Assembly: GCA_963847515.1 (NCBI GenBank)
Contig: CAWKAA010000006.1
Span: 1-64,000, forward strand
Source of the DNA: QHXW01 sp963847515
GTDB taxonomy: Bacteria; Acidobacteriota; Terriglobia; Bryobacterales; Bryobacteraceae
Length of the DNA stretch: 64,000 nucleotides
Reading direction: 5' to 3'
The position numbers were made by a program, and so were the translations under genes. Every line of letters begins with the position of its first letter. Position 1 is the first letter of the stretch. Positions 47,901 to 56,223 of this stretch are shown here, piece after piece. The notes beneath the pieces are model-generated. The model was given only the letters and a program-made list of their open reading frames with translations. It ran no database searches and was not told the origin of the DNA.

Positions 47901-48586
47901 CTATAGTTGTTCGTCTGCATCTTGAATTCCGCAATCGCATCGACCGGCGGTTTGACAACAAAAGCCGTGCCATTCAAGAAGTCCACGAGGTTTACATTAT
48001 TGTCGATGCCATCCAGCAGGTAATTGTTCTGCGCGGGCCGCAACCCATTGGCCGCGAAACTGCCACTGGCGCCGAGACCCCGCGTATCTTGCTGGTCAAA
48101 CGTCACGCCGGCGGAAAGCTGGGCGAGGAAGGTGTAGTTCCTGCCGTTCAGCGGCAGGTTGTTAATCGATCGTGCACCAATCACCTGACCCACAGAGGCA
48201 TCTTCGCTCTGGAGCAGCGGCGCTTCTCCCGTTACCGAAACCGTCTGGGTCATTTCGCCGGGAGGGAGCACGAAGTCGACTGCGACACGCTGCTGCACAT
48301 TGACGGTCACGTGAGGATGATCGACGCGCTGAAATCCCTGGAACTCCGCCACGATGGAATAGGTGCCGATCTTGACTGGGGCGAAAATATATTCGCCGGT
48401 GGAACTGCTGGTGGTCGCCTGGACCGCGCCTGTGTCCTCGTTGGTGAGAGTAATTTTGACGCCGGGAATTACCGCCTGGCTTGTATCCCTAACGGTACCC
48501 AGGATCGCACCGGCATCTACCTGCGCAAAGGAAACGGCTGCTGCAAAACAACTAGCCAGTATCAGACTACCAATAGATATCCTCAT
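44993..48586 (-). CDS. TonB-dependent receptor, carboxypeptidase-regulatory-domain type (Oar-like)
   Basis: A 1197-aa receptor of the same family as its neighbour. Signal peptide (MRISIGSLILASCFAAAVSFAQ), regulatory domain (AGAILGTVRDTSQAVIPGVKITLTN ... FQGFQRV), plug with TGEAPLLQSEDASVGQVIG, NNLPLNGRNYTF and FAANGLRPAQNNYLLDGIDNN, and a barrel ending IQFALKFYF. I choose ATG 48586, which starts the signal peptide; GTG 48607 is also open, and the GGAGG there is 14 nt from the ATG, a long spacing. The two receptors differ enough to rule out a recent duplication. Cargo unknown. Confidence 0.92.
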   Translation of the reverse strand: MRISIGSLILASCFAAAVSFAQVDAGAILGTVRDTSQAVIPGVKITLTNEDTGAVQATTSSSTGEYIFAPVKIGTYSIVAEFQGFQRVDHPHVTVNVQQRVAVDFVLPPGEMTQTVSVTGEAPLLQSEDASVGQVIGARSINNLPLNGRNYTFLAQLSAGVTFDQQDTRGLGASGSFAANGLRPAQNNYLLDGIDNNVNLVDFLNGTAFVVKPPVDAIAEFKMQTNNYSAEAGRSAGAILNATIKSGTNEFHGNAWEFLRNDKLDAANFFENSGGIPKGEFRQNQFGFTFGGPIRKNKTFFFGDYEGTRIRQAAPSTNTVPTSLERDSGYTNLSELLTQGGTRTDLLGRTTALGQIFDPSTTRAVTCGVADPVTSITAACPSGVSSGSQIGFVREPFPGNIIPASRLDPNAIKLLNLYPVPNNSGLFNNFTTNPVLRNNADQFDVRVDQNFSEKDSLFVRMSYVDNPEVIPGPFPGIADGGSFAQGIQTAKSDNAALSESHTFSPSLINEARLGFNRIDTTRVQPGGNTLGVPAQFGIQGVPQVPSNGGLGTFFISGLTNLGSNQYLPSIEYSNTLQFTDNVTKNLGRQSIKVGFEFQHLRFSILQPPSGRGAWNFSGVYTEVPTTGGGNTGLAQMLLTPIPGTVAGASDFVGGADNVQASNIANTDMVRNYYGTYFQDDIKLTPKFTLNLGLRWEYFGQIVERYGAQSNFLPSGTSATSEFLLPKNRCSTPLSPDFYTAAKADNISVVCSNVPGLGHSQLGNFSPRVGFAYQVTPKLVARGGYGIFYGGFENSVIETYVDFPFQFNLSYPNLVPNAPITFPNGSIASLETGLTGIPLTAAAAEPGGTSFTGEDYHLKTPYTQGYNLTLQYQLSPNQTVQAGYVGNTVRHLGVYMNPNSPNEILPPGLNSYSHAPYPDFPTGDTYSTMAGDSYYHALQLNYERRFSAGLSVLANFTWSKCRTDAQDVLNGTAIGERAARLPGFGLRGDYGLCDFDISKVFHLSGNYELPFGHGRRFLGNSKGVADAVIGGWSTNWILTLQDGQPWTVGCVISTTSDYGCDALLVPGQSITSGPHNVNQWINPAAFQSPPVATTIGQSNYAPLGGAPTQFYGPGFHRLDFSMFKNFRVTEKTHFEFRAEFFNLTNHPNFSPPGFGGNGVTAAPGALDYTSPSTFGKITSTRDFQNDQREIQFALKFYF

Positions 48587-48620
48587 GACAGAGTCAATGA
48601 CCTCCACTGAAATCTTGCTT

Positions 48621-48638
48621 GGGGGATTATAACCCGAA
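48621..48638 (-). promoter_or_regulatory. Promoter element shared by the two TonB-receptor genes (copy 2)
   Basis: Minus-strand TTCGGGTTATAATCCCCC, matching copy 1 at all but one position of the 18. The TATAAT itself is at 48626-48631. Identity extends beyond the -10 hexamer into TTC-GGT and the C-run, so it is more than a generic promoter box. Confidence 0.6.
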
Positions 48639-48653
48639 TCTCTGTTACGGGCA

Positions 48654-50681
48654 TTAAATGCGGTGAAACGCTTTCAAAATCTCGCGCATGGAATATTGCA
48701 GCGCGATGGGCCGGCCATGGGGGCAGCTCATGGGGCAGTCGGTTGCGGAGAGGGAATGCAGCAGCCACTCCATTTTGTTCTGATCCAACCGCATGTTGAT
48801 CTTAATGGCGGCGCGGCACGCTATGGATGCGGCAATTCCGCGGCGAATGTCGTCGAGCGACAAGTGACGCAGTTCCCCTTCGGCGATTTCCAGAACCTCA
48901 TAGAGCACTTTCTCCAGATCGCCGGGAGCGATGGCGGCGGGCGCGGCCTTCACTGCGATGGTGCGGTTACCGAATGGCTCGGTTTCGAAGCCCATGGATT
49001 CCAGTTCACCGGCAATGCGCGCGTATTCAATCTGCTGCTCGGCTGTCAGTTGCAGGATGAGTGGCATCAGCAGACGTTGCACTTCGACATTCCCGGCGGC
49101 ACGCTGCTTGAGAACCTTCTCGAATAGAATCCGCTCATGCGCCACATGCTGATCGATGATCCACAGGCCGTCGCGCCCGGCGGCAATGATAAAGCTATCT
49201 TGAATCTGTCCGAGCGGCCGCAGATCGGACAGCGCGGATAAAGATGCCGATGGTGGAAAAGCGTCGGTCGGAAAACTGCCGTGGGTTTCGGGCACGCGGA
49301 GCCGGATGCCGGGGGGCGAGGGCTCAGTACCGAGCGGGATCGCGGCGTCGCCGAAATCGAATCGCGGTTCGGGTCCGCGCTCTTGGCGCAGATGGAACTC
49401 AGGCGCGGCTGTGTCAACTCTGTTATCGCCCGAACCATCGAAGGCAGTCTCCGCGGCAGGTAGGTGCGATGAAGCGTCCGCCGCGGCTTCATTTTCCAGC
49501 ATCTGCGAGAACTCCGAATACGGCAACCCGGCGGCCGGCTGCGCGGGCGAGACAGGCTGGGCGTAAACAGCTTGTGGCGTGGGCGTCACGGCAAAGGCCG
49601 GTGCGGGCCGCGATTCAATCAGCCGGCTGCGGATCATGTCGCGCACAAAATCGTGCACGAAAGATTGATGCCGGAACCTGACTTCAGTTTTCGACGGGTG
49701 TACGTTGACGTCAACCTCCGCGTAGTCGCATTCGAGAAACAGCAGCGCGAAGGGGTAGCAGGCAGCCGGCATCAGGTTGTGATAAGCGGAGGAGAGCGCA
49801 TGCAATAGAAGGCGATCGCGAATCAGCCGCCCGTTCACGAAAATAAAGATCGAATTGCGATTGCCCTTCTGTACCTGGGGCCGCGAAATAAAGCCGCGCA
49901 ACCGGAAGAGTCGCGTGGAGGGCTCTTCGGGTTCCCGGCGAAACTCGGCAATCGCGTCCGAGGGAGGAACGGATGGCGGCGCCAGCAGAATCTGCTTCTC
50001 ACAAGCGCCCAGGTCCACCAGCTCGTCGAGCGCACCCGTGCCGAATACTTGAAACACGCGCTCGCGCATCGTGGCCACCGGGGTCACATGGAGCAGTTCG
50101 CCCGGTCCGCTCGAAAGCCAGAAGGTCTTGTCAGGATGCGCCAAGCTGTAGTGAGTGACGAGCGATGCGATGTGCGCTAACTCGGTCTGGTCCGAGCGCA
50201 GAAATTTCTTGCGTGCGGGAACATTGAAAAACAGGTCGCGAACCGTGATGGCGGTGCCCGGCCCGAGCGCCGCCTCTTCCGAGCGCAGCATTTTGCCGCC
50301 GGCGATCTCGACGCACGAGCCCGTAGTCTCCTCCGCCGACCGCGTTTCGAGCAGCAATCGCGACACCGAACCGATCGAAGGCAGCGCCTCGCCGCGAAAC
50401 CCCAGCGTCGTGATTGAGAGCAGGTCCTGGACGTCGCGCAGCTTGCTGGTCGCATGCCGCTCAAAGGCCAACATGGCGTCGTCGCGCAGCATGCCACAAC
50501 CGTCATCGATGACTCGAATCAGACGCCGCCCGCCATTTTCAATTTCGATGCGAAGAGACGTTGCGCCTGCGTCCAATGAATTTTCGAGGAGTTCCTTGAC
50601 TACCGAAGCGGGCCGTTCCACAACTTCGCCCGCCGCAATTTTGTTGGCGACCTGGTCGGGTAAAACGCGAATGCGGCCCAT
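48654..50681 (-). CDS. mutL: DNA mismatch repair protein MutL, endonuclease-type
   Basis: A 675-aa MutL. The GHKL ATPase half has E-N-S-L-D-A-G-A (Glu/Asn, about 33-40), DDGCGM and GFRGEAL. The C-terminal dimerisation half carries DQHVAHERILFE, a slight variant of the metal-dependent nicking motif DQHA(x)2E(x)4E, plus SIACRAAIK and CPHGRP. These three late motifs mark MutL proteins with intrinsic nicking activity, used in bacteria without MutH. The gene starts next to a REP-like hairpin and diverges from scpA. Confidence 0.95.
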   Translation of the reverse strand: MGRIRVLPDQVANKIAAGEVVERPASVVKELLENSLDAGATSLRIEIENGGRRLIRVIDDGCGMLRDDAMLAFERHATSKLRDVQDLLSITTLGFRGEALPSIGSVSRLLLETRSAEETTGSCVEIAGGKMLRSEEAALGPGTAITVRDLFFNVPARKKFLRSDQTELAHIASLVTHYSLAHPDKTFWLSSGPGELLHVTPVATMRERVFQVFGTGALDELVDLGACEKQILLAPPSVPPSDAIAEFRREPEEPSTRLFRLRGFISRPQVQKGNRNSIFIFVNGRLIRDRLLLHALSSAYHNLMPAACYPFALLFLECDYAEVDVNVHPSKTEVRFRHQSFVHDFVRDMIRSRLIESRPAPAFAVTPTPQAVYAQPVSPAQPAAGLPYSEFSQMLENEAAADASSHLPAAETAFDGSGDNRVDTAAPEFHLRQERGPEPRFDFGDAAIPLGTEPSPPGIRLRVPETHGSFPTDAFPPSASLSALSDLRPLGQIQDSFIIAAGRDGLWIIDQHVAHERILFEKVLKQRAAGNVEVQRLLMPLILQLTAEQQIEYARIAGELESMGFETEPFGNRTIAVKAAPAAIAPGDLEKVLYEVLEIAEGELRHLSLDDIRRGIAASIACRAAIKINMRLDQNKMEWLLHSLSATDCPMSCPHGRPIALQYSMREILKAFHRI

Positions 50682-50685
50682 AGAA

Positions 50686-50756
50686 AGGTTTCAGGTTTCA
50701 GGTGTCAGTTCAGGAAATTCGGCCGGCTGGAACCTGGCACCTGGAACCTGACACCT
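50686..50756. repeat. REP-like intergenic inverted repeat
   Basis: The left arm contains two TTTCAGG units and AGGTGTCAG (50700-50708); the right arm holds CCTGGCACCTGGAACCTGACACCT-like units, with CTGACACCT (50748-50756) an exact complement. With one or two bulges the stem exceeds 14 bp. Simple CAGGT-type intergenic hairpins of this kind recur in acidobacterial genomes, as far as I recall. It fills the divergent gap between mutL and scpA. Confidence 0.55.
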
Positions 50757-50787
50757 ATTGTAGTTCCCCGTGTTATCGTAGTCCTCA

Positions 50788-51573
50788 GTGTCATCGTCCC
50801 TTAATTTTCATCTGGAGCAATACGAGGGGCCGCTCGACCTGCTTCTGGACCTGATTCGCAAGCAGCAGATCGATATTCGCGACATCCCCATTGCCAGCAT
50901 CACCGCGCAGTATTTCGAGTACATGGAGAAGGCGCGCCAAATGGACATCGATTTGAGCGCTGAGTTCGTCTTCATGGCGGCGACTTTGATTTACATCAAG
51001 TCTAAAATGCTGCTACCCCAAGACCCCATGCTGGCCAAAGAGGGCGAGTCGGACGACCCGCGTCAGGAGTTGGTCGACCGCCTGCTCGAGCACGAAAAGT
51101 TCAAGAATGCCGCCGAAATGCTCCAGCAGAAGCGTTTGATCGAAGATAACGTCTGGTCGAATCCTCAGGTGAAGGCCTTCATTTCCGAGGACGACGACCC
51201 AGGCCTGAGCGCCACGCTGTTCGACTTGGTTAAAGCATTTGGTGAAGTTTTGGAACGTACCAAGAACCGGCCTATCTATGAGGTGGCAGGCGAGGATGTT
51301 AGCGTGGCCGACATGATGCTTTACTTGAAGTCGGTGTTTCTTGCCGTGGGCGAAGATGAGCCAGTCTTCATCGTGCGGGTTTTCGAGCAGCAGCGCACGC
51401 GGCGCGCCATGATCGCGCTATTTCTGGCGGTGCTCGAGATGGTGAAAATGCAAGCCGTCGAAGTCTGCCAGCAGGATTTGTTTGGAGAGATTGCTCTGCG
51501 GCGGTTGAAGTCGTTCGAGGCAGTTTTCGCCGGCGCCGACCCGGTGTCCGCAATCGAGAAGGACTACAGATAA
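50788..51573 (+). CDS. scpA: Segregation and condensation protein A
   Basis: Kleisin subunit of the SMC-ScpAB condensin that organises the chromosome. It begins LEQYEGPLDLLLDLIRKQQIDI, a diagnostic block, followed by FMAATLIYIKSKMLLP and a C-terminal winged helix (TRRAMIALFLAVLEMVKM ... DLFGEIALRR). GTG start at 50788; 261 aa. scpB follows 6 nt later. Confidence 0.95.
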   Translation: MSSSLNFHLEQYEGPLDLLLDLIRKQQIDIRDIPIASITAQYFEYMEKARQMDIDLSAEFVFMAATLIYIKSKMLLPQDPMLAKEGESDDPRQELVDRLLEHEKFKNAAEMLQQKRLIEDNVWSNPQVKAFISEDDDPGLSATLFDLVKAFGEVLERTKNRPIYEVAGEDVSVADMMLYLKSVFLAVGEDEPVFIVRVFEQQRTRRAMIALFLAVLEMVKMQAVEVCQQDLFGEIALRRLKSFEAVFAGADPVSAIEKDYR

Positions 51574-51579
51574 CCAGGA

Positions 51580-52260
51580 ATGGAAGACACATCCACATCT
51601 GAATCGACCCCCGAGGAAACTGTTTCCGCCGAAGAGCTTCTCGGTGAACGTCAAGGACGGGCAGCCGCGTTTTCGTCCAGCGACACCGTGCTCAAAGCCG
51701 TGCTCGAAGCCATCGTCTATGTGACCGAGGAGCCGCTCTCGGCCATCCAGATTGCCGATGCGCTCGGAGAGCCGCGCGAGCGCGTGGAAAGGCTGCTGGA
51801 ACATCTGGTCGCTGAATTCGACCGGCCAGAGCACGGCGTTACCATCCGCGAGGTGGCGGGCGGCTACAAGATGGCCACCAAGGCCGAGCATCACGAACGC
51901 GTCCGCGCCTTCGTCAAAAGCTTGCGCCCGCCGCTGAAACTCTCATTGCCCGCGCTCGAAACTCTGGCCGTGATCGCATACAAGCAGCCGGTTACCGCTC
52001 CCGAGATTCTCGAAATCCGCGGCGTGCAAGGCGCCGGCGTGCTCAAGACGCTGCTGGATCGCAAGCTGATCGCAACAGCCGGGCGCAAAGACGTCATCGG
52101 CAAGCCAATCCTCTATAAAACGACCAAAGAGTTTATGGTCCAGTTCGGGTTAAAGGATTTGAGCGAATTGCCGACGCTGAAAGAGTTTGAAGAGATCCGG
52201 CGACTAGCGGTGTCGGATGAACCCGCGCCAGCACAAATCGACGAGGACGCTGCATCCTAG
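51580..52260 (+). CDS. scpB: Segregation and condensation protein B
   Basis: Partner of ScpA and of SMC. Tandem winged helices are visible: LKAVLEAIVYVTEEPLSAIQIADALG, VAGGYKMATKAEHHERV, then LSLPALETLAVIAYKQPVTAPEILEIRGV. At 226 aa with extra acidic N- and C-terminal tails it is slightly long. It precedes the pseudouridine synthase gene, the usual order scpA-scpB-rluB. Confidence 0.94.
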   Translation: MEDTSTSESTPEETVSAEELLGERQGRAAAFSSSDTVLKAVLEAIVYVTEEPLSAIQIADALGEPRERVERLLEHLVAEFDRPEHGVTIREVAGGYKMATKAEHHERVRAFVKSLRPPLKLSLPALETLAVIAYKQPVTAPEILEIRGVQGAGVLKTLLDRKLIATAGRKDVIGKPILYKTTKEFMVQFGLKDLSELPTLKEFEEIRRLAVSDEPAPAQIDEDAAS

Positions 52261-52270
52261 CAGGCACGCC

Positions 52271-53055
52271 ATGGCGGAAGAACGTTTGCAGAAAATTTTG
52301 TCTCGGGCAGGCGCCGCTTCCCGCCGCAAGGCCGAACAGCTGATTCTGGAAGGCCGGGTCGCCGTGAACGGCGCCGTGGTCACCGAGATGGGCAGCAAGG
52401 CCGATCTGGACCGCGATCACGTCCGCGTGGATGGCAAGCTGCTGCGCGCCCCAAGCGGCTGGTATATCTGGCGCTAAACAAACCCAACAATTGCGTCACT
52501 ACCGTGACCGATCCGCAGCATCGAACGACGGTGATGGATCTTTTGCACGGCGTCAAAGAGCGCGTCTATCCGGTGGGCCGGCTAGATTATCACAGCGAGG
52601 GCTTGCTTCTTCTCACCAACGACGGCGATCTGGCCAACGGAATTACATCGGCGGCCAGCCATCTTCCCAAGACTTACTCGGTGAAAATCAATGGGATGCT
52701 GACACCTGAGCAGGAGCAACATTTTCGCGACGGCGTGCCCGTTGAGGGTCGCCGTACTGCGCCCGCGGGCCTGAAAATGGCCCATCGCGCGGAAAACCCG
52801 TGGTACGAAGTCCGGTTATTCGAAGGGCGCAAGAACCAGATTCGGATGATGTTCAAACATTTCGGACGGCTGGTGGAGAAGCTCAAGCGCGTGAAGATCG
52901 GACCAATTGATTTGGGACCGCTGAAGCCCGGCGAATTCCGGCATCTGACTGGGTCAGAAGTAGGACAGTTGCAAAAGGCAATCCAACGCCGAGGCAAGGA
53001 GATGCAGAGAAAACCCCGGCCAGCAGTTCTCGGCGTCTCCGCGTCCCGGCGGTAA
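52271..53055 (+). CDS. rluB: 23S rRNA pseudouridine synthase B, frameshifted
   Basis: The N-terminal S4 domain (ERLQKILSRAGAASRRKAEQL) is in one frame up to LLRAP. A missing base in the CCCC run at 52449-52452 then shifts to KRLVYLALNKPNNCVTTV and the catalytic region VGRLDYHSEGLLLLTNDGDLAN, with the active Asp in GRLDYHSEG. The second part ends in a basic tail. Whole length about 261 aa. The synthase makes one pseudouridine near the peptidyl-transferase centre in E. coli; the same role is assumed. Confidence 0.9.
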
Positions 53056-53061
53056 AAAGAA

Positions 53062-53469
53062 ATGCCCAACCTTTCCGAGATCCTGCAACCCGGCCAGACG
53101 ATTGCCGTGGTCGGTCTCTCCAGCAAGCGCTACCGCCCCAGCTTCGGGGTCGCGGAATACATGAAAAATGCCGGCTTCCACATTATTCCCGTCAACCCGT
53201 TTGAGAGCGAAGTGCTGGGCGAAAAATCCTATCAAAAACTGGAAAGCATTCCGGAGCACGTCGACATCGTAGACATTTTTCGCAGATCGGAATTTGTACT
53301 TGAGATTGTCGAAGCTGCCATCCGAATCGGCGCGCGCGCCATCTGGATGCAGGAGGGCGTCATCCACGAAGAGGCCGCCGCAAAAGCTCGCGCCGCCGGA
53401 CTCGCAGTGGTCATGGACCGGTGCATCCTGAAAGAGCACCGCCGCCTGCTGGTCAGCTCAAATTCTTGA
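53062..53469 (+). CDS. CoA-binding domain protein (YccU-like)
   Basis: A 135-aa Rossmann-fold protein: IAVVGLSSKRYRPSFGVAEYM at the start, then HIIPVNPFESEVLGEKSYQKL, and WMQEGVIHEEAAAKARAAGL near the end, with MDRCILKEHRRL as the last block. The family binds CoA; its cellular role is unknown. It follows rluB by 6 nt and its end overlaps the convergent DUF192 gene by 17 nt. Confidence 0.88.
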   Translation: MPNLSEILQPGQTIAVVGLSSKRYRPSFGVAEYMKNAGFHIIPVNPFESEVLGEKSYQKLESIPEHVDIVDIFRRSEFVLEIVEAAIRIGARAIWMQEGVIHEEAAAKARAAGLAVVMDRCILKEHRRLLVSSNS

Positions 53470-53806
53470 TTTCCAGTTGATCGCCGCGCTGGGTTCCGGT
53501 GCGCGCAATGGTTCCCGCAGGCAACTCCAGAACCGAGTGCGCTGTCAAACACGCAGAGGCGCGCCACGGCGCCAACTCCGGCCGAACCTTCTTGACGCGA
53601 TGTTTGCGATCGAGATAAATTACGTCGATCGTGAATTTCATAAAAAAACAGTGGACCGACTCGCAAGGCACGATCCATAGCCCGGCGCCCGGTTCCAGAT
53701 GCGTATGCTTCAGCAGTCCCGTGCGCCGCTTGGCGCTGGTATCGGCCACCTCGGCCGCATCCGCCAGCACCACATCGCGCGTCAAATTGCGTACGTGGAT
53801 TTTCAA
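53453..53806 (-). CDS. DUF192 protein
   Basis: The family core is clear: SAKRRTGLLKHTHLEPGAGLWI, VPCESVHCFFMKFTIDVIYLD and VLELPAGTIARTGTQRGDQ. About 117 aa from the TTG at 53806 (giving LKIHVRNLTRDVV); a TATAAC box ends 7 nt before it. A TTG at 53851 also opens the frame. DUF192 proteins are often secreted, but I see no signal peptide here. Function unknown. Confidence 0.83.
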   Translation of the reverse strand: MKIHVRNLTRDVVLADAAEVADTSAKRRTGLLKHTHLEPGAGLWIVPCESVHCFFMKFTIDVIYLDRKHRVKKVRPELAPWRASACLTAHSVLELPAGTIARTGTQRGDQLEIKNLS

Positions 53807-53916
53807 ACCTCTGGTTATAGCACGGCGAGGTAGCGGACGATATCTTACCAATGTTAGATGTCCAAATGTGCCGAGTTCGAAGAGACTAAATACATTCTGC
53901 TCCCACTCAATAAGCG

Positions 53917-55032
53917 ATGAACTCTCAATGTCCGCGTTCCTCGCTTTTCAGACTGAAGTTGGTGCTGTTGCACAGCGCCGCGTTCGTCGCCATGACGACT
54001 TTGATGCCGGCTAGCTTTGCGCAACAGATCCAGCCGGATACCATACCAGTGAAAAACTGGCCCGTGCCCAAGTGGAGCGCTCAGAGCGCGTCCGCCGCGG
54101 GTAGCAGCTTCGCATTGGTGTTTATCGCCATCCCGCCTTGCCGCCTGATGGATACGCGCGTTGTAGGCGGTTCGGGCAAGACAGGCCGGTTCGGCCCTCC
54201 CTCGCTTGTTGCCGATCAGGCGCGCGTTGTTCCGGTTCCCTCGTCTAACTGCGGCGTGCCCGTGGCTGCCGCCTATTCGATGAACCTCGTCTCCGTCACA
54301 CCGCTCGGACAGTCAGTCGCCTGGGTCTCGGCGTGGCCGGATAATGAACCGGCGTGGCCCGGGACAGTCATTCTGAACGCGGTGCAGGGCGGCAGAGTGG
54401 ACAACTCGGCTATTGTGCAAGCGGGACCTGACGGGGGAATCCAGGTGCTGGCGACCGACAATTGCGACCTGGTGATTGACATGAACGGTTATTTTGTTCC
54501 GGCCGCCACCATGGTAGGGCTGGCCGGACCACCGGGCCCACCTGGGAACACCGGTGCGACGGGTACCACTGGACCGCGGGGCCCCGTGGGCCCGCCCGGA
54601 ACAGGTGGAGCCATCGCCTTTGCCGATTTTTTTGCGCTGATGCCTGGTGATAACTCTGGGACGGTTACGGTCGGCTCGGACGTATTGTTCCCGCAAGATG
54701 GACCTTCGTCAAACAGCGCTATCACTCGGTTAAGTCCGTCTCAGTTTATTCTGTCTGCCGTTGGTACCTATCAAGTGATGTTTCAAGCGAGCGTGACCGA
54801 GCCGGGACAATTGGATCTAAGTGTCAATGCGGTTGAGCTGCTCTCTACAGTGGTTGGGCGTGCAACTGGTACCAGTCAGATTACTGGAATGTCTCTTGTG
54901 ACTACGACCCTCCCCAATTCGCTACTAACGGTACGCAATCCAGGAACTAATTCCACTGCGCTAACCCTTACGCCAACAGCGGGCGGATCGAGCCCCGTCT
55001 CGGCACATCTTGTTATCACGCAAGTCCACTAA
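53917..55032 (+). CDS. Exported collagen-like protein with a BclA-like C-terminal domain
   Basis: A 371-aa protein with a signal peptide ending at SFAQ. The first domain (about 65-193) begins PPCRLMDTRVVGGSG and ends DLVIDMNGYF, a beta-rich domain widespread in actinobacterial and acidobacterial exported proteins. Then comes a short Gly-X-Y tract (GLAGPPGPPGNTGATGTTG ... GPPGTGG, about 10 triplets). The C-terminal 140 residues (ADFFALMPGDNSGTVTVG ... LVITQVH) follow the jelly-roll pattern of the Bacillus exosporium protein BclA, with GTYQVMFQASVTEPGQLDLSVN. It could form trimers on the cell surface; this is inference. It stands alone. Confidence 0.8.
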   Translation: MNSQCPRSSLFRLKLVLLHSAAFVAMTTLMPASFAQQIQPDTIPVKNWPVPKWSAQSASAAGSSFALVFIAIPPCRLMDTRVVGGSGKTGRFGPPSLVADQARVVPVPSSNCGVPVAAAYSMNLVSVTPLGQSVAWVSAWPDNEPAWPGTVILNAVQGGRVDNSAIVQAGPDGGIQVLATDNCDLVIDMNGYFVPAATMVGLAGPPGPPGNTGATGTTGPRGPVGPPGTGGAIAFADFFALMPGDNSGTVTVGSDVLFPQDGPSSNSAITRLSPSQFILSAVGTYQVMFQASVTEPGQLDLSVNAVELLSTVVGRATGTSQITGMSLVTTTLPNSLLTVRNPGTNSTALTLTPTAGGSSPVSAHLVITQVH

Positions 55033-55107
55033 CCTTGTTAGATGCCGAGCGTCAGAGATCGTGATGGCAGCTACACAGCCATCCGAACGTGTGCCACGCC
55101 CGGCCCC

Positions 55108-56152
55108 TTACGGACGGTATGCGGGTGGCAGCGGATTGAGAGTCCGGAACTGTCGCTGGTGCCAGTAAGGATACGCAACCTGCGGTTCACTCGCCTCATC
55201 CAGCCTAGCTACTTGTGCGGGTGTTAGTGCGAAGCTCGCCGCAGCCAGGTTGTCGCGCAGTTGCTTTTCGTTGCGCGCGCCGATAATCACGGTGGAGATG
55301 GTCGGTTTTCGCAGCAGCCAGTTCAAGGCCACCTGCGGCACACTCCTGCCGGTTTCGGCAGAGAGTGCCTCGAGCGCGTCCACGACCCGATAAAGGTACT
55401 CATCCGGCACCCTGGGGCCGAGGTCAGCAGTCTTGTGCAGGCGGCTCACCTCTCAGGCAGAGGTTGTCCGCGGCGGATCTTGCCAGTGAGCCGCCCCCAA
55501 CCCAGCGGACTCCACACCAAGGCGCCTATACCTTCGGCAAGCGCCTGCGGCATCAGTTCCCACTCGTAGTCGCGGCCCACGAGAGAATAATAGACCTGGT
55601 GACCGACATAGCGCGCCCACCCATAGCGCTTACTGGCCCCAAGGGACTTCTGAAGATGCCAGCCCGAGAAATTCGAGGCCGCGACATAACGCAGCTTACC
55701 TTCGCGAACTGCGTTGTCCAAGGTAGAAAGCTTCTCTTCAACCGGAGTAAGCGCGTCGAAGCCGTGCATATGATACACGTCGATATAGTCGGTCTTCAGC
55801 CGTTTCAAGCTTCCGTCGATCTGACGAGTCAGGTGACCCCTTGATGAACCAGCGTTGTTGGGGCCTTCCCCGAAGGGAAACGTGGCTTTAGTGGAAATGA
55901 GTACCTTCTCTCTGGGCACGTGTTGGATCGCCTGGCCAAGGATCTCCTCCGAAAGCCCTTGCGAGTACACGTCGGCAGTCTCGAAGAAATTGACTCCGGC
56001 TTCCAGACAGATGTCGATGAGATGCGTGGCTTCCGCGACATCGGTCTCGCCCCATGCCCGGAAAAAGTCGCTTCCACCACCAAACGTGCCAGTTTGCCAA
56101 AGCATAGAACCGGAACCTGTAGGGCGCTCTTTCCTAGCTGTCGAAACTCCAT
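55108..56152 (-). CDS. Aldo/keto reductase, two frameshifts
   Basis: The true start is ATG 56152 (MEFRQLGKSALQVPVLCFG), followed after a shift near 56098 by TGTFGGGSDFFRAWGETDVAEA. The catalytic Asp/Tyr region is FFETADVYSQGLSEEILGQA, then the Lys in LISTKATFPFG and YIDVYHMHGFD. After a shift near 55449 the C-terminus is VSRLHKTADLGPRVPDEYLY and VIIGARNEKQLRDNLAA. Joined length about 347 aa. It resembles the YajO/IolS-like group; substrate unknown. It diverges from the APH-like gene. Confidence 0.85.
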
Positions 56153-56223
56153 ATAACAGGTTTGATAATCGACGGCGCCGTTTGGTCGCAACATCGAGCC
56201 ATTGAAACGGCCACAATGAAGAC

